A DNA stretch of 64,000 nucleotides from Marinobacter sp. GTDB taxonomy: Bacteria; Pseudomonadota; Gammaproteobacteria; Pseudomonadales; Oleiphilaceae. Both the position numbers and the translations under genes were made by a program. The notes under the pieces were generated by a model. The model did no database searches, was not told the origin of the DNA, and saw only the letters and a list, made by a program, of their open reading frames with translations. How positions within the stretch are numbered: the first letter of the stretch is position 1; the number at the start of each line of letters is the position of its first letter. Below, piece by piece: positions 16,437-27,941 of the stretch. Location of the stretch: the NCBI GenBank assembly GCA_014359475.1, contig JACIZI010000008.1, positions 1-64,000 on the forward strand. Direction: 5' to 3'.

Positions 16437-17584
16437 TCGAAGTAGAGTGATCCCAGGTTGAACAAATGAGTCAGTAAACCGGCAACGGCCGGATCATCCA
16501 GAAACGGCTGCAGAGAAGACAGGTCGATTCTCGAGGCCTTGCAGAGCAGCGGGGCCAGTGGTCGGGCATCGCCGCGCAGCAGGTACTGTTCCCCGTCGAC
16601 AAACAGAGCCGTTTCATCCTCGAACTTATAATAGGCAAAACGGGAGCCTTCGTTCCAGCGAAGTGGCGCAGCTTCCTCCACCAGTTCACGAAAGTCCTCT
16701 TCCGTCAGCGGTTCCTCAGGGGGTGCGACAATCTCGGGGCTCTTGGGTGCGGTGGAATACTGGCCGAACCACAGCGCCAGTTGCCGCTTATCGCCGATGC
16801 GTTCGCGGATCAGGGTGTCCAGCTGGCTGATAACCGCCGGATTGATGGTGCCCGGATTGTCCTGTACCTGAAGGTCGGGGTCCGACAGGTGCTCGCTGAC
16901 ATCCGACCGGGCACAGAGAAAATCCGTGAATCCGGTCAGTATGTCGTCCAGGGACGGTGTCCGGAATCCCACTGACAGCGTGATGCAGTCTTCTTGCGCA
17001 ACCCCGTGGTGGCCGATGCCTGGTGGCAGGTACAGCATATCCCCGGGCTCCAGGGTAACGGTTTCCTCCCCGTCCCAGCTGCTCAGGATGCGCAGCGGCG
17101 TGCCCTCCACCCTTGGGGACCTGTGGTCGCAGTGACCTCCGAAGGTCCAGCGCCGGCGGCCCTGGGCCTGCAGCAGGAAAACATCATACTGGTCGTAATG
17201 GGGGCCCACACTACCCCCTTTCGGGGCGTAGCTGGCCATGATGTCATCCAGTCGCCAGTTGGGAATGAAGCGAAAGTGCTCAAGCAGATCAGCGATCTCC
17301 GGTACCCAGTGGTCCAGTCCCTGCACCAGCAGGGTCCAGTCCTGCTCGGGCAGCTGGCTGAAGCGCTCTGGTGAGAAAGGGCCGTTGTGGAGCTGCCAGG
17401 GCTTGCCGTTCTCTTCCTCGATCACCAGGCGGGATTCCACCGCCTCCTCACAGGCCAGGCCGGCCAGTTCATCGGCATCAATCGGGCAGGTGAAGCCGGG
17501 AAACGCCTGGCGGATAACCATTGGCTTCTTCTGCCAGTAGTCCCGCAGAAATTCAGAGGCTGTCCGTCCGCCGAGCATTTCCAT
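16433..17584 (-). CDS. roxA: JmjC-type ribosomal oxygenase (RoxA/YcfD)
   Basis: A 383-residue Fe(II)/2-oxoglutarate oxygenase. In E. coli this family (YcfD) hydroxylates an arginine of ribosomal protein L16. The iron ligands are visible as His129 and Asp131 in GPHYDQYDVF, with a distal His around 192 in PPGIGHHGV. The substrate-proximal FIPNWRLDDIM is typical. The C-terminal winged-helix region follows from about residue 270. It lies 13 bases after purB and overlaps the GNAT gene by 4 bases, so it is part of the rluE to GNAT operon. Confidence 0.88.
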   Translation of the reverse strand: MEMLGGRTASEFLRDYWQKKPMVIRQAFPGFTCPIDADELAGLACEEAVESRLVIEEENGKPWQLHNGPFSPERFSQLPEQDWTLLVQGLDHWVPEIADLLEHFRFIPNWRLDDIMASYAPKGGSVGPHYDQYDVFLLQAQGRRRWTFGGHCDHRSPRVEGTPLRILSSWDGEETVTLEPGDMLYLPPGIGHHGVAQEDCITLSVGFRTPSLDDILTGFTDFLCARSDVSEHLSDPDLQVQDNPGTINPAVISQLDTLIRERIGDKRQLALWFGQYSTAPKSPEIVAPPEEPLTEEDFRELVEEAAPLRWNEGSRFAYYKFEDETALFVDGEQYLLRGDARPLAPLLCKASRIDLSSLQPFLDDPAVAGLLTHLFNLGSLYFE

Positions 17585-17597
17585 GGTGTTGCTCCCG

Positions 17598-18983
<1,386 letters not shown>

Positions 18984-19040
18984 TCACAATCAGACTGTTC
19001 TGGGAAAAGGCCGCTATGATACACCAGCGGCCGGGGGGAA

Positions 19041-19685
19041 TCAGTGGTAAACCGAGGCATTCGCCTGGTCCGCCAGTTTCCGGGCCATGTCTACTACGCG
19101 GCCCCGTGCAAACACCAGTTGCCAGCGCCGGCCGCCGGTCTGCCGCCAAAGCACGGCTGCACGTATTCCGGCCAATAGTGTCGCACGTACCCGTGCTGCG
19201 TTTTCTTCCTGCTGCAGAATCGCCGGGTCCCCACTGACCTGGATGCGCAACCGGAACGTACTGATGGTGTCCTGGTAAATGGAGGCCAGATTGCTGACAA
19301 GGTTGCCGTGGAGATAACCGAAATGAGCAGCGGTATGGCGTGCCTGATCGATGCGTTTGCCGATGATATCGAGCATTTCCGGCTTGCGGTTCAGGCGGGA
19401 TTCCAGATGTATCAGGTTGAGGGCGTAGCGCAGTACTTCGATGTCATCCGGCTTGCCCTGTTTGCCGAGTACGCTGTGCAGGGCGGTCAGGCCCTCGCGG
19501 ATACCGCGCAACTCTCCACCAAATACATCGAGCGTGGTGGCCGGATCCGTGGCGAACAGCGAGCGCAGGGAGTTTTCCAAAGTCGCGTCATGAAAACGAC
19601 CGGTACGGGCAATCTGCTGCACCAGTGTGGCGGCCTGGAAGACACCGGCCAGCGCGATGGTGCGCTCTTCGAGGCTGTGGCTCAT
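19041..19685 (-). CDS. hflD: HflD, lysogenization-regulator family protein
   Basis: 214 residues; the E. coli member is a peripheral membrane protein that binds phage lambda CII. The sequence begins [20 protein letters not shown] and continues with [17 protein letters not shown], typical of the family. It overlaps mnmA by 4 bases and precedes purB, the conserved gene order. Its native role outside lambda is not clear. Confidence 0.92.
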   Translation of the reverse strand: MSHSLEERTIALAGVFQAATLVQQIARTGRFHDATLENSLRSLFATDPATTLDVFGGELRGIREGLTALHSVLGKQGKPDDIEVLRYALNLIHLESRLNRKPEMLDIIGKRIDQARHTAAHFGYLHGNLVSNLASIYQDTISTFRLRIQVSGDPAILQQEENAARVRATLLAGIRAAVLWRQTGGRRWQLVFARGRVVDMARKLADQANASVYH

Positions 19686-20836
19686 TGAACAGCCTCCCGG
19701 GGCCCTGTCTTTTCGTTCACCGCGTCCTGGTCACGCCAGGTGGTTTCGATCACACCGCCTCCGAGGCAGACTTCTCCGTCATAAAAAACGACCGACTGCC
19801 CCGGTGTGACGGCTCTCTGCGCTGCATCGAAGACCACCCGGAAGCCGTGTTCAGTGCGGGTGACGGTGCAGCCCTGATCTGGCTGACGGTAGCGGGTCTT
19901 GGCCTGGCACCGGAAGCTGTCGGCCGGAGCCCCCCCGCTGACCCAGTCCACTTCCCCGGTCATCAGGCCGCGGGAGAACAGCAGGGGATGTTGCTTGCCC
20001 TGCACGGCGACCAATACATTTCGCGCAAGATCCTTTTCCGCCACATACCAGGGTTCATCACTGAAGGTGCTGAGACCGCCAATGCCCAGACCCTGACGCT
20101 GGCCGATAGTGTGGTACATGAGTCCCTCGTGACGGCCGATCACCTGGCCGTCCGGGGTCTCGATGTTGCCGGGCTGTGCCGGAATATACTGTTTGAGAAA
20201 GTCCCGGAATTTGCGCTCGCCGATGAAACAGATGCCGGTGGAGTCTTTCTTGTCGTGGGTGATAAAGCCCCGTTCTGCGGCAATCTCACGAACCCGGGGT
20301 TTTTCCAGTTCACCTATCGGGAAGAGGGTGCGGGCAAGGCGTTCACCGGAGACGGCATGCAGGAAGTAGCTTTGATCCTTGTTGTTATCCAGGCCCTTCA
20401 GCAATTGGGCCGTATCCGGCGTATCGACCGGCACACGACGGCGGGCGTAGTGGCCGGTGGCGATGTAGTCCGCACCCAGCGTCAGGGCATAGTCCAGAAA
20501 GGCCCGGAATTTCACTTCCTTGTTGCACAGAATGTCCGGGTTGGGTGTGCGTCCTGCCTTGTACTCGGCGATAAAATGCTCGAATACCCGGTCCCAGTAT
20601 TCATCGGAGAAGCTGGCAGTATGGAGGGTGATGCCCATGGTGTCGGCCACCGCCTGAGCATCCGCCAGATCGTCCATGGCGGTGCAGTATTCAGTGCCGT
20701 CGTCCTCGTCCCAGTTCTTCATGAACAGGGCTTCCACCTGGTAGCCCTGGTCTTTCAGGAGCCAGGCAGCCACGGAGGAATCAACACCGCCGGACATGCC
20801 GACAATAACGCGGGTTTCTTCGGGGGATTTGCTCAT
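19682..20836 (-). CDS. mnmA: tRNA 2-thiouridylase MnmA
   Basis: A 384-residue ATP-dependent enzyme that thiolates U34 of Lys, Glu and Gln tRNAs with sulfur from the Tus relay. It has the PP-loop [15 protein letters not shown] near the N-terminus, the first catalytic Cys in [12 protein letters not shown] and the second in [12 protein letters not shown]. The MSKSPEE start at 20836 places the PP-loop correctly; the longer frame adds 18 unrelated residues. It overlaps hflD by 4 bases and follows nudJ by 50 bases. Confidence 0.96.
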   Translation of the reverse strand: MSKSPEETRVIVGMSGGVDSSVAAWLLKDQGYQVEALFMKNWDEDDGTEYCTAMDDLADAQAVADTMGITLHTASFSDEYWDRVFEHFIAEYKAGRTPNPDILCNKEVKFRAFLDYALTLGADYIATGHYARRRVPVDTPDTAQLLKGLDNNKDQSYFLHAVSGERLARTLFPIGELEKPRVREIAAERGFITHDKKDSTGICFIGERKFRDFLKQYIPAQPGNIETPDGQVIGRHEGLMYHTIGQRQGLGIGGLSTFSDEPWYVAEKDLARNVLVAVQGKQHPLLFSRGLMTGEVDWVSGGAPADSFRCQAKTRYRQPDQGCTVTRTEHGFRVVFDAAQRAVTPGQSVVFYDGEVCLGGGVIETTWRDQDAVNEKTGPREAVQ

Positions 20837-20886
20837 AACGAATCTGAACGCCGGTAAAAACCCGCAATTATACCATCGATGGACGA

Positions 20887-21336
20887 TCAAGTCTGTTGGT
20901 CGACGATCACATCCAGTGGAAAGCGCTTACCGTTTCGGTAATCTTCTAGGCAGCGGAGTACCAGCGGGCTTCGCAGCTGGTTGCCAAGGTCCGGGATCGC
21001 TTCCGGGGTCATCCAGTGGGCCGCAATAATATCGTCATCCAGCTTGTCCGTCGCCTTGCGAACCGGCCTCGCCGAAAAACAGAAGCGGTAATAGGTAACC
21101 CCGTTGGCCGGCGCCTTGTAGGTATAGAGGCCGATAAAGTGCCGAAGCTCGACCTCCCAGCCGGTTTCTTCCAGGGTTTCACGGAGAGCTGCCTGTAAAA
21201 TGGGTTCGTCCTCTTCCACATGGCCCGCAGGCTGATTGAATACTACCTGGCCCCGGCTGCGTTCCTCGACTAACAGAAAACGGTTCTGGTTGTCCTCGAC
21301 AATAACGGCCACTGTGGCGTGCGGAGTCCATGTCAT
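20887..21336 (-). CDS. nudJ: NUDIX hydrolase NudJ
   Basis: A 149-residue NUDIX hydrolase; E. coli NudJ acts on thiamin pyrimidine diphosphates and nucleoside di- and triphosphates. The NUDIX box is intact: [20 protein letters not shown] followed by TGW. The ATG at 21336 overlaps the rluE stop by 4 bases. The longer frame extends into the basic tail of rluE and is a shadow. Placement between rluE and mnmA is the conserved gammaproteobacterial order. Confidence 0.92.
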   Translation of the reverse strand: MTWTPHATVAVIVEDNQNRFLLVEERSRGQVVFNQPAGHVEEDEPILQAALRETLEETGWEVELRHFIGLYTYKAPANGVTYYRFCFSARPVRKATDKLDDDIIAAHWMTPEAIPDLGNQLRSPLVLRCLEDYRNGKRFPLDVIVDQQT

Positions 21337-21977
21337 GGTTGCTTTCTCCTGTTCGGATGCCGGCCGGGAGCGCCGCCGGGCTTCGTCCTTCCTTTGGGAT
21401 TGAATGGCCTGCCGCCGGCACCGGGTGAGGCCGGAAGATGAATCACGGTGGTGCGATGTTCGCCAGGCGCCAGCGAGCCCAGATCCCAGTCTCCGATGCG
21501 GGTGCGGATCAACCGGAGCGTCGGAAAGCCGGTGGCCGCCGTCATGCGCCGGACCTGCCGGTTGCGACCTTCGCTGACGGTGATTTCGATCCATGAGGTG
21601 GGTACCGAGTCCCGCTGGCGGATCGGAGGATTGCGTGGCCACAGATCCGGTGCCTTTACCCGGCTGACCCGGGCAGGGCGGGTTGGTCCGTCAGGCAATT
21701 CCAGGCCATTACTCAGCAGTTGCAGGGCTTCATCGTTGATCTGGCCCTCCACCTGCACCAGATAGGTCTTGGGCATCTTCTGGTCCGGCGAGCTTATCCG
21801 GTGCTGCAGACGACCGTCATCGGTCAGCAGGAGCAGTCCCTCGGAATCGTAGTCCAACCGCCCTGCGGGATACACGCCCGGCACCGCAACATAATCCGCC
21901 AGGGTAGCCCGTCCGCGAGGATCGGTGAACTGGCACATGACCCGGAAGGGTTTGTTGAACAGAATAAGGCTGGCCAT
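21333..21977 (-). CDS. rluE: 23S rRNA pseudouridine synthase RluE
   Basis: A 214-residue RsuA-family pseudouridine synthase that in E. coli modifies U2457 of 23S rRNA. The catalytic Asp lies in [16 protein letters not shown], and [12 protein letters not shown] is the second family motif. There is no S4 domain, as expected for RluE. The C-terminal tail is unusually basic and proline/arginine-rich ([12 protein letters not shown]) and may aid rRNA binding. The ATG at 21977 is the first in good position. It heads the operon rluE-nudJ-mnmA-hflD-purB-roxA-GNAT. Confidence 0.93.
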   Translation of the reverse strand: MASLILFNKPFRVMCQFTDPRGRATLADYVAVPGVYPAGRLDYDSEGLLLLTDDGRLQHRISSPDQKMPKTYLVQVEGQINDEALQLLSNGLELPDGPTRPARVSRVKAPDLWPRNPPIRQRDSVPTSWIEITVSEGRNRQVRRMTAATGFPTLRLIRTRIGDWDLGSLAPGEHRTTVIHLPASPGAGGRPFNPKGRTKPGGAPGRHPNRRKQP

Positions 21978-22200
21978 AATCAGGCTTGTACGCCGTGTTG
22001 GAGTTTGTGTTTGACTGATGCAGAAAGGGTAGCGAATCGGGAGGGTGATAGGAAGTGATCCGGATAGCACAATCGCAACGCTGCCGGAGCCACCCTCCGG
22101 ATGACAGGGCGGGTCCGGTAACAATCTTTACAGCCGCAGGCGTAAAATGCCCGCCGCCGCACCGGGGAAGCCCCGGTTAAGTCAGACGGGTATCAGATCC

Positions 22201-22512
22201 TCAGGCGTTGGCAGCCCGGGGATGATCTCTGTAGCTGTCGTCCCGGTCGCTGTCAGAATGAGCACCGCTGGCATCATTCTGGTTGGAGCTTCCGGCCTTC
22301 TGGGCCATTTCATCCGGAACGATGTTCACCGCGTGGATGCCCTTGTCACTGGGTTTCTTTTCAAAGGTGACCGACTGGCCGGCTTTCAGGGTTTTGTAGC
22401 CGTCCATCTGTACCGAGGAGAAGTGGGCAAACAGGTCATCACTGCAACCCTCCTCAATAATAAAGCCGTACCCCTTGGCGTTATTAAACCATTTTACCTT
22501 GCCTCTAGGCAT
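22201..22512 (-). CDS. cspD: Cold-shock-domain protein CspD-type with a long hydrophilic tail
   Basis: 103 residues. Residues 1-68 are a cold-shock domain with RNP1 KGYGFI and RNP2-like LFAHFSSV. The last 30 residues (SSNQNDASGAHSDSDRDDSY) are a disordered Asp/Ser/His-rich tail. It sits divergently beside clpS-clpA, which identifies it as the CspD lineage; in E. coli CspD inhibits replication in stationary phase. The start at 22512 is supported by GGGGAG. The tail differs from E. coli CspD. Confidence 0.88.
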   Translation of the reverse strand: MPRGKVKWFNNAKGYGFIIEEGCSDDLFAHFSSVQMDGYKTLKAGQSVTFEKKPSDKGIHAVNIVPDEMAQKAGSSNQNDASGAHSDSDRDDSYRDHPRAANA

Positions 22513-22560
22513 GATGAACTCCCCTGTTCTCTGTCTGTCATTGTTATCAGCTGGTTTCAT

Positions 22561-22935
22561 GGCCGCCAGACCGGTATCGGCTGCCGGTCTGGCCTTGGCG
22601 CCGTCACGTTGAGGGCAATGGCTGAACCATCGTCCGGAATATGAACAGCGCCGCTTAACATTATTTCACATTCCATGGTGTACTGTTGACCAATATTTGC
22701 CCAGAGTCAATAGTCTGAGCCGGCAGTAGTTCTTGCAGGCCCTGAAAGGTTATGATGAAACAGTGGTAACCAGTGCACGCACCAGTCCCGGTGGGGCCTG
22801 GCGGGCTGTCCCGAATTTCTGTCCATGTTCCGGGGCGGGGCGTGATAGGCTTGTTCTTCTGCTGGCCGCCTTGAAAACCTGAGAGCGTGCAGCCATCTTA
22901 TCAATGTGAGGCACCGATAAACCGGTTAAAGAATC
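22561..22935. other. Intergenic region between cspD and clpS
   Basis: About 420 bases of divergent intergenic DNA (22513-22935) with no convincing gene on either strand. It must hold the cspD leader and promoter and the clpS-clpA promoter. I do not see a clear -35/-10 pair with consensus spacing for either. Small minus-strand frames here lack family features. Confidence 0.5.
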
Positions 22936-23295
22936 ATGCGGACTATCCAGAATTTTCAACTAGTATTAAATCAGGAGGGTAACGAAGATCCGGACCGCCA
23001 GGACGATCTGAGTGTTGCTCCGGATAAACCGGCCCTGAAACGTCCGGCGCGTTTTCGGGTCATACTGTTGAATGATGACTATACGCCGATGGACTTCGTT
23101 GTTGAGGTCCTTATGACATTCTTTGGAATGAACGAGGAAAAGGCGACCCAGGTAATGCTGCTCGTCCATACACAGGGAAAAGCCGTATGTGGTGTGTATA
23201 CCCGTGATATTGCCGAGACCAAGGCAGCACAGGTAAACCAGTATTCTTCGGAATGTGAACATCCGTTGCTCTGCGAGATTGAACGCGCAGACTGA
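22936..23295 (+). CDS. clpS: ClpS, N-degron adaptor of ClpAP
   Basis: A 119-residue adaptor that captures proteins with N-terminal Leu, Phe, Tyr or Trp and hands them to ClpA. The core [20 protein letters not shown], the [16 protein letters not shown] segment and the hydrophobic pocket region are intact. The N-terminal 35 residues form a flexible extension. It lies 18 bases before clpA on the same strand and is divergent from cspD, as in most gammaproteobacteria. Confidence 0.96.
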   Translation: MRTIQNFQLVLNQEGNEDPDRQDDLSVAPDKPALKRPARFRVILLNDDYTPMDFVVEVLMTFFGMNEEKATQVMLLVHTQGKAVCGVYTRDIAETKAAQVNQYSSECEHPLLCEIERAD

Positions 23296-23313
23296 AAGAC
23301 TTTGGGGTGGCCC

Positions 23314-25584
23314 ATGCTGAGCAAAGATCTAGAAATTACGCTGAATTCGGCCTTCAAAAGTGCCCGCGAAAAGCGTCATGAGTTCATGACCGTGGAGCAT
23401 TTGCTGCTGGCCCTGCTGGATAATGAATCGGCAGTGGGTGTCCTCAAGGCCTGCGGGGCAGACCTGCAGCAGCTGGAAGACGAGCTGACCGAGTTTGTTG
23501 ACTCCACCACGCCGCTGATTCCGGGCGGCGACAATGAGCGTGAAACCCAGCCAACACTTGGCTTCCAGCGAGTGTTGCAGCGGGCGGTTTTCCATGTCCA
23601 GTCCTCCGGCAAGAAGGAAGTGACCGGTGCCAACGTGCTGGTCGCTATCTTCAGCGAGCAGGAAAGTCAGGCCGTTTATGTGCTCAAGAAGCAGAGCATT
23701 GCCCGCATCGATGTCGTCAATTTTGTATCCCACGGTATTTCCCGGGTGCAGGGCGCGGAAGATGCGGATCACCAGGAGCAGCATGGCCAGGATGAGGTGG
23801 GCGAAGAAGGTGGCTCCTCACGTCCGCTGGAAAGTTACGCAACCAACCTGAACGAGCAGGCCCGCCAGGGTCGTATTGACCCGCTCATCGGGCGCGAGCA
23901 TGAAGTTGAGCGGGTGGTACAGATTCTGGTACGCCGCCGCAAGAATAATCCGCTGCTGGTGGGTGAGGCCGGTGTCGGCAAAACCGCGATTGCCGAGGGC
24001 CTGGCCAAACGCATTGTGGACGGCCAGGTGCCGGAGGTGATCTCCGACGCAGTGGTCTACTCTCTGGATCTGGGCGCGCTCCTGGCCGGCACCAAGTACC
24101 GCGGGGATTTTGAAAAGCGCCTCAAGGGACTGCTGGCGGAACTCAAGAAAGAGGATCACGCGATCCTGTTTATCGACGAGATCCATACCATCATCGGCGC
24201 CGGCTCAGCCTCTGGCGGTGTCATGGACGCATCGAACCTGCTCAAGCCGATGCTCAGCTCTGGTGAACTGCGTTGCATAGGCTCCACTACCTTTAGCGAG
24301 TTTCGTGGCATTTTCGAAAAAGACAGTGCCCTGGCGCGTCGCTTCCAGAAAATCGACGTAAACGAACCTTCCGTGGACGACACCTATCAGATCCTGCGGG
24401 GGCTCAAGCCTCATTTCGAGAAACACCATGACCTGGAGTACACCGATCAGGCCCTGCGGGTAGCCGCAGAGATGGCAGACCGGTACATCACCGACCGGCA
24501 CCTGCCGGACAAGGCTATTGATGTGATCGACGAGGCCGGTGCCAGCCAGCGCCTGGTAACCGAAGACAAGCGCAAGAAAACCATCGATGTGCACGAAATC
24601 GAGGATGTGGTGGCCAAGATAGCGCGGATTCCTCCAAAGAGTGTTTCCAGTAGCGACAAAGACTTGCTGCGCAATCTTGAGCGGGACCTGAAGATGACTG
24701 TGTTCGGTCAGGACCCGGCGATCGAGTCTCTGTCCACGGCCATCAAGCTGGCCCGCGCGGGCCTCAAATCACCGGAGAAACCGGAAGGTGCCTTCCTGTT
24801 TGCAGGCCCCACTGGCGTGGGCAAGACGGAGGTGACCCGTCAGTTGGCCAAGATTCTGGGTATCGAGCTGGTGCGCTTTGACATGTCCGAGTATATGGAG
24901 CGTCACACCGTGTCACGCCTGATTGGTGCGCCCCCGGGCTATGTCGGCTTTGATCAGGGTGGTCTGCTGACTGAGGCGGTAAATAAGAGCCCGCACTGTG
25001 TGCTGCTGTTGGACGAGATCGAGAAGGCGCACCCGGAGGTTTTCAACCTGCTGTTGCAGGTGATGGATCACGGTACTCTGACGGACAACAACGGCCGCAA
25101 GGCGGACTTCCGGCATGTGATCCTGGTGATGACCACCAACGCCGGTGCCGAGAGCATGGCCCGCCGCTCCATCGGCTTCAGTGAGCAGGATCACAGTACC
25201 GATGGCATGGAGGTAATCAGCAAGACCTTCACGCCGGAATTCCGCAACCGTCTGGACGGCATCATTCAGTTCAGCGACCTGCAGATTGACACCATCACGC
25301 ATGTGGTGGACAAGTTCCTCACAGAGTTGCAGGCACAGCTGGACGAGAAGCATGTGGTGCTTCATGTGGACGATGATGCCAAGGCCTGGCTGGCGGAGCA
25401 GGGTTATGATGTGACCATGGGTGCCCGGCCGATGGCGCGTTTGATTCAGGACAAGATCAAACGTCCTCTGGCTGAGCAGATCCTGTTCGGGCACCTGGCC
25501 GAGCATGGCGGCGAGGTGCACATCCGCCTGGAAGATGGCGATCTGGCATTCGACTACGAAGACGAACCGGCCGAAGCCGTCTGA
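23314..25584 (+). CDS. clpA: ClpA, ATPase subunit of the ClpAP protease
   Basis: A 756-residue AAA+ unfoldase. The N-domain (1-145) binds ClpS. The first AAA module has Walker [14 protein letters not shown] and Walker [11 protein letters not shown]. The second has [13 protein letters not shown] and [11 protein letters not shown]. The ClpP-contact loop (IGL/IGF) appears as RRSIGFSEQ near residue 615. The ATG at 23314 gives the normal N-terminus MLSKDLE. Hairpin terminator at 25608. ClpP is encoded elsewhere. Confidence 0.97.
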   Translation: MLSKDLEITLNSAFKSAREKRHEFMTVEHLLLALLDNESAVGVLKACGADLQQLEDELTEFVDSTTPLIPGGDNERETQPTLGFQRVLQRAVFHVQSSGKKEVTGANVLVAIFSEQESQAVYVLKKQSIARIDVVNFVSHGISRVQGAEDADHQEQHGQDEVGEEGGSSRPLESYATNLNEQARQGRIDPLIGREHEVERVVQILVRRRKNNPLLVGEAGVGKTAIAEGLAKRIVDGQVPEVISDAVVYSLDLGALLAGTKYRGDFEKRLKGLLAELKKEDHAILFIDEIHTIIGAGSASGGVMDASNLLKPMLSSGELRCIGSTTFSEFRGIFEKDSALARRFQKIDVNEPSVDDTYQILRGLKPHFEKHHDLEYTDQALRVAAEMADRYITDRHLPDKAIDVIDEAGASQRLVTEDKRKKTIDVHEIEDVVAKIARIPPKSVSSSDKDLLRNLERDLKMTVFGQDPAIESLSTAIKLARAGLKSPEKPEGAFLFAGPTGVGKTEVTRQLAKILGIELVRFDMSEYMERHTVSRLIGAPPGYVGFDQGGLLTEAVNKSPHCVLLLDEIEKAHPEVFNLLLQVMDHGTLTDNNGRKADFRHVILVMTTNAGAESMARRSIGFSEQDHSTDGMEVISKTFTPEFRNRLDGIIQFSDLQIDTITHVVDKFLTELQAQLDEKHVVLHVDDDAKAWLAEQGYDVTMGARPMARLIQDKIKRPLAEQILFGHLAEHGGEVHIRLEDGDLAFDYEDEPAEAV

Positions 25585-25607
25585 ATCCGTTCACAGCGCA
25601 AAGCCTG

Positions 25608-25639
25608 ATGTCGCATTCCCCGGGATGCGGCATTTTTTT
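25608..25639 (+). terminator. Intrinsic terminator after clpA
   Basis: ATGTCGCATTC pairs with GGATGCGGCAT across a short CCGG loop (one G-U pair), followed by seven T. It ends the clpS-clpA transcript. Confidence 0.8.
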
Positions 25640-25783
25640 ATCCTTGACTGAAGTTGGGCTTCGGGTATGCCGAACACGTCAACTTTTTTGTCTGACGAAT
25701 GTGTCATTTTGTAAACATGACAGGTGGAGCAAGTCCATTTCGTTCCGGCTGTCGCGCCAATAACAAAGACAAGAGGAGAGGCC

Positions 25784-26818
25784 ATGAAAGTGTATGCTGC
25801 TATGCTGTTGGGCGGCCTGCTGTCTCTGCTGGCATCGGGTACAACCCTTGCCCAGCAGAGTAAAGTATTCTGCGTATTCGATCCGGGCGGTGCCAATGGC
25901 CCTATCTACCGGATGATGGAAGACTACCGGAGCAAAGCGATTTCATCCGGCATTCGCCTGGATATGCGCCCTTATCCGGATGAAGACAAGCTGGTGGAGG
26001 ATTATGTGGCCGGGACCTGTGATCTGGCCGGTGTGACGGACATGGGGGCGCGGAAGTTCAACAGATTTACCGGTTCTATCAGTGCCATTGGTGCCTTGCC
26101 TTATTATGAGGATCTGCGGGTTCTCATGTACATTCTGGCCAGTGGCCGGGTCGATGAATACCTGGAAGAAGGTGATCATGTCTTTATGGGGGCGGCTCCC
26201 ATGGGGGCCGCCTACCTGTTTGTTAATGACAAGTCCATCAACCACGTGGATGCCCTGCGGGGTAAGCGTTTCGCGGTGCTCGAAGGACATCTTGATGCGG
26301 AATACACGATCGAATATCTGGGTGGCATCGCGGTTGAGGCAAAAATCTCCAATTTTCATACCATGTTCAATCGGGGAGAGGTGGATGTTGCCTACGGACC
26401 CGCGGCCGCCTATGAAGTGCTTGAGATGTACAAGGGAATGAACAATGGTGGCGGGCTGGTGAAATATCCCGTGGGACAGATCACCATTCAGCTGTTTGCC
26501 CGTAAAGGTGAGTTTGATGAGCGTTTTGTTGATCGTTCCCGCAAGAACATGTCGCGCCTTTATCCCCAGGCCATGCGTTATGTGCGCCAATATGAACGGG
26601 ATATACCGGAGGAACGCTGGGTCGAGATCTCTGGCGAGGCTGTTCGCGGCTATCAGGAAATGCTTCGCAATGTGCGAATTGAAATGCAGAATTCGGAAAC
26701 CGAAGAGGGTCAACTGGCGGCGAGGGCTTATCATCCAGAGATGATGAGGGTGTTGAGAAAAATCCGCTGCTACACCAATCCGGGGTCTATCGAGTGCATG
26801 ACCGGCGGCGTGGAGTGA
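25784..26818 (+). CDS. Periplasmic solute-binding-like protein (AdeT1/2 or TRAP-like)
   Basis: 344 residues with a signal peptide (MKVYAAMLLGGLLSLLASGT, cleavage near LAQQ). The mature protein resembles putative solute-binding proteins of the AdeT/TctC/DctP-like type: VFCVFDPGGANGP at the start, then a two-lobe pattern with AVLEGHLDAEYT. There are no TRAP or ABC membrane genes beside it, so it is an orphan binding protein or has another role. An AAGAGGAGAG ribosome binding site precedes the ATG at 25784. A terminator follows at 26869. Confidence 0.7.
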   Translation: MKVYAAMLLGGLLSLLASGTTLAQQSKVFCVFDPGGANGPIYRMMEDYRSKAISSGIRLDMRPYPDEDKLVEDYVAGTCDLAGVTDMGARKFNRFTGSISAIGALPYYEDLRVLMYILASGRVDEYLEEGDHVFMGAAPMGAAYLFVNDKSINHVDALRGKRFAVLEGHLDAEYTIEYLGGIAVEAKISNFHTMFNRGEVDVAYGPAAAYEVLEMYKGMNNGGGLVKYPVGQITIQLFARKGEFDERFVDRSRKNMSRLYPQAMRYVRQYERDIPEERWVEISGEAVRGYQEMLRNVRIEMQNSETEEGQLAARAYHPEMMRVLRKIRCYTNPGSIECMTGGVE

Positions 26819-26868
26819 GCAGTGGCAGGGACTCCGGTCAGCCCTGATCTTGGTGCGTCATAACCCGT

Positions 26869-26894
26869 AAAGCCCCGTCAATGACGGGGCTTTT
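26869..26894. terminator. Terminator between the binding-protein gene and infA
   Basis: AAAGCCCCGTCA (26869-26880) pairs with TGACGGGGCTTT with a one-base loop and ends in T residues on the plus strand. It lies between two converging genes and probably stops both. Confidence 0.75.
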
Positions 26895-26909
26895 CAGATG
26901 CCATGACGA

Positions 26910-27128
26910 TTAACGGGCGCGGTAAACGATCCGGCCTTTACTCAGATCGTATGGGGTCAGTTCGACCTTTACCTTGTCGCCGGTCAGGATGCGGATGTAG
27001 TTCTTGCGCATCTTGCCGGAGATGTGGGCGGTGACCACGTGGCCGTTACTCAGCTCAACACGGAACATGGTGTTCGGAAGCGTATCGATGATAACGCCTT
27101 CCATTTCAATGACATCTGATTTCGCCAT
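26910..27128 (-). CDS. infA: Translation initiation factor IF-1
   Basis: A 72-residue S1-fold protein that binds the ribosomal A site during initiation. It opens [19 protein letters not shown] and contains [37 protein letters not shown] and the ending KGRIVYR. Full length. It lies with bpt-aat-trxB on the minus strand as in other gammaproteobacteria, about 100 bases after the bpt stop in transcription order. Confidence 0.98.
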   Translation of the reverse strand: MAKSDVIEMEGVIIDTLPNTMFRVELSNGHVVTAHISGKMRKNYIRILTGDKVKVELTPYDLSKGRIVYRAR

Positions 27129-27227
27129 TCAGTCGCAACCTCTCTGGAATTATCTGTGCGGTTCACTAAATGGCGCAATTCTGCCTGAATTATGGGCGTT
27201 TGGCAAAATAACCGCATATTTGCGTGA

Positions 27228-27941
27228 TTATTCGGGCTTCAGCTCCTGCCAGTGACCATCCCGCAAGGCTTCGATCGGGCGGAATCGGGTCTTGTAGTTC
27301 ATCTTGCGGCATTCCCGGATCCAGTAGCCCAGGTACACATAGGGCAGCCCCCGGCGGCGGGCCTCCTCAAGCTGCCAGAGGATGGCAAAGGTGCCAAGGC
27401 TGCGTTGCTCGCAGGCAGGGTCGAACACAGTGTAGATGGCTGACAGACCGTCGTTCAGGAGGTCAACAGCGGCCAGACCGATAAGCCTGCCGCCCAGGTT
27501 CATCTCCAGGAACCAGGAATCGGTTGCCCCATCGACCAGAAACGATGTGAATTGGTCACGAGACGGCGGATACATGTCCCCGTCCGCATGGCGCTGCTCG
27601 ATGTAGTTGGCGTAAAGGGCGTAGTAACGTTCGCTGAACCTTGCCGGGACCAGACGGCATTCGATATCGGAGTTTTTGGTAAGGGTACGTCGCTGGTTCC
27701 GGTCCGGCCGGAAATCCGCAGCCACCAGACGAACCGGAATGCAGGCGTTACACTGCTCGCAGTGGGGACGGTAGTAGTGGGAACCACTGCGCCGGAAGCC
27801 CAGTGCTGTCAATTGGCTGTAGAGCTTCTTGTCGACGTCGGCCCGGGGGTCCACAAACATGGTGGTGGCTTCCCGCCCGGGCAGGTAACTGCAGTCGTGG
27901 GGCGGGGTTGCAAAGAAAACCAGGGTTCTCAGACTGCTCAT
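27228..27941 (-). CDS. bpt: Aspartate/glutamate leucyl-transferase (Bpt)
   Basis: A 237-residue aminoacyl-tRNA-protein transferase of the Ate1-like family that adds Leu to N-terminal Asp or Glu, creating a ClpS-recognised N-degron. The N-terminal Cys cluster is visible as ATPPHDCSYL, then CEQCNACIPVR. Further motifs are QRRTLTKNSD and the C-terminal VYLGYWI. The ATG directly abuts the aat stop (no gap), so the two transferases are translationally coupled. Bpt acts with Aat on different N-termini. Confidence 0.94.
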   Translation of the reverse strand: MSSLRTLVFFATPPHDCSYLPGREATTMFVDPRADVDKKLYSQLTALGFRRSGSHYYRPHCEQCNACIPVRLVAADFRPDRNQRRTLTKNSDIECRLVPARFSERYYALYANYIEQRHADGDMYPPSRDQFTSFLVDGATDSWFLEMNLGGRLIGLAAVDLLNDGLSAIYTVFDPACEQRSLGTFAILWQLEEARRRGLPYVYLGYWIRECRKMNYKTRFRPIEALRDGHWQELKPE

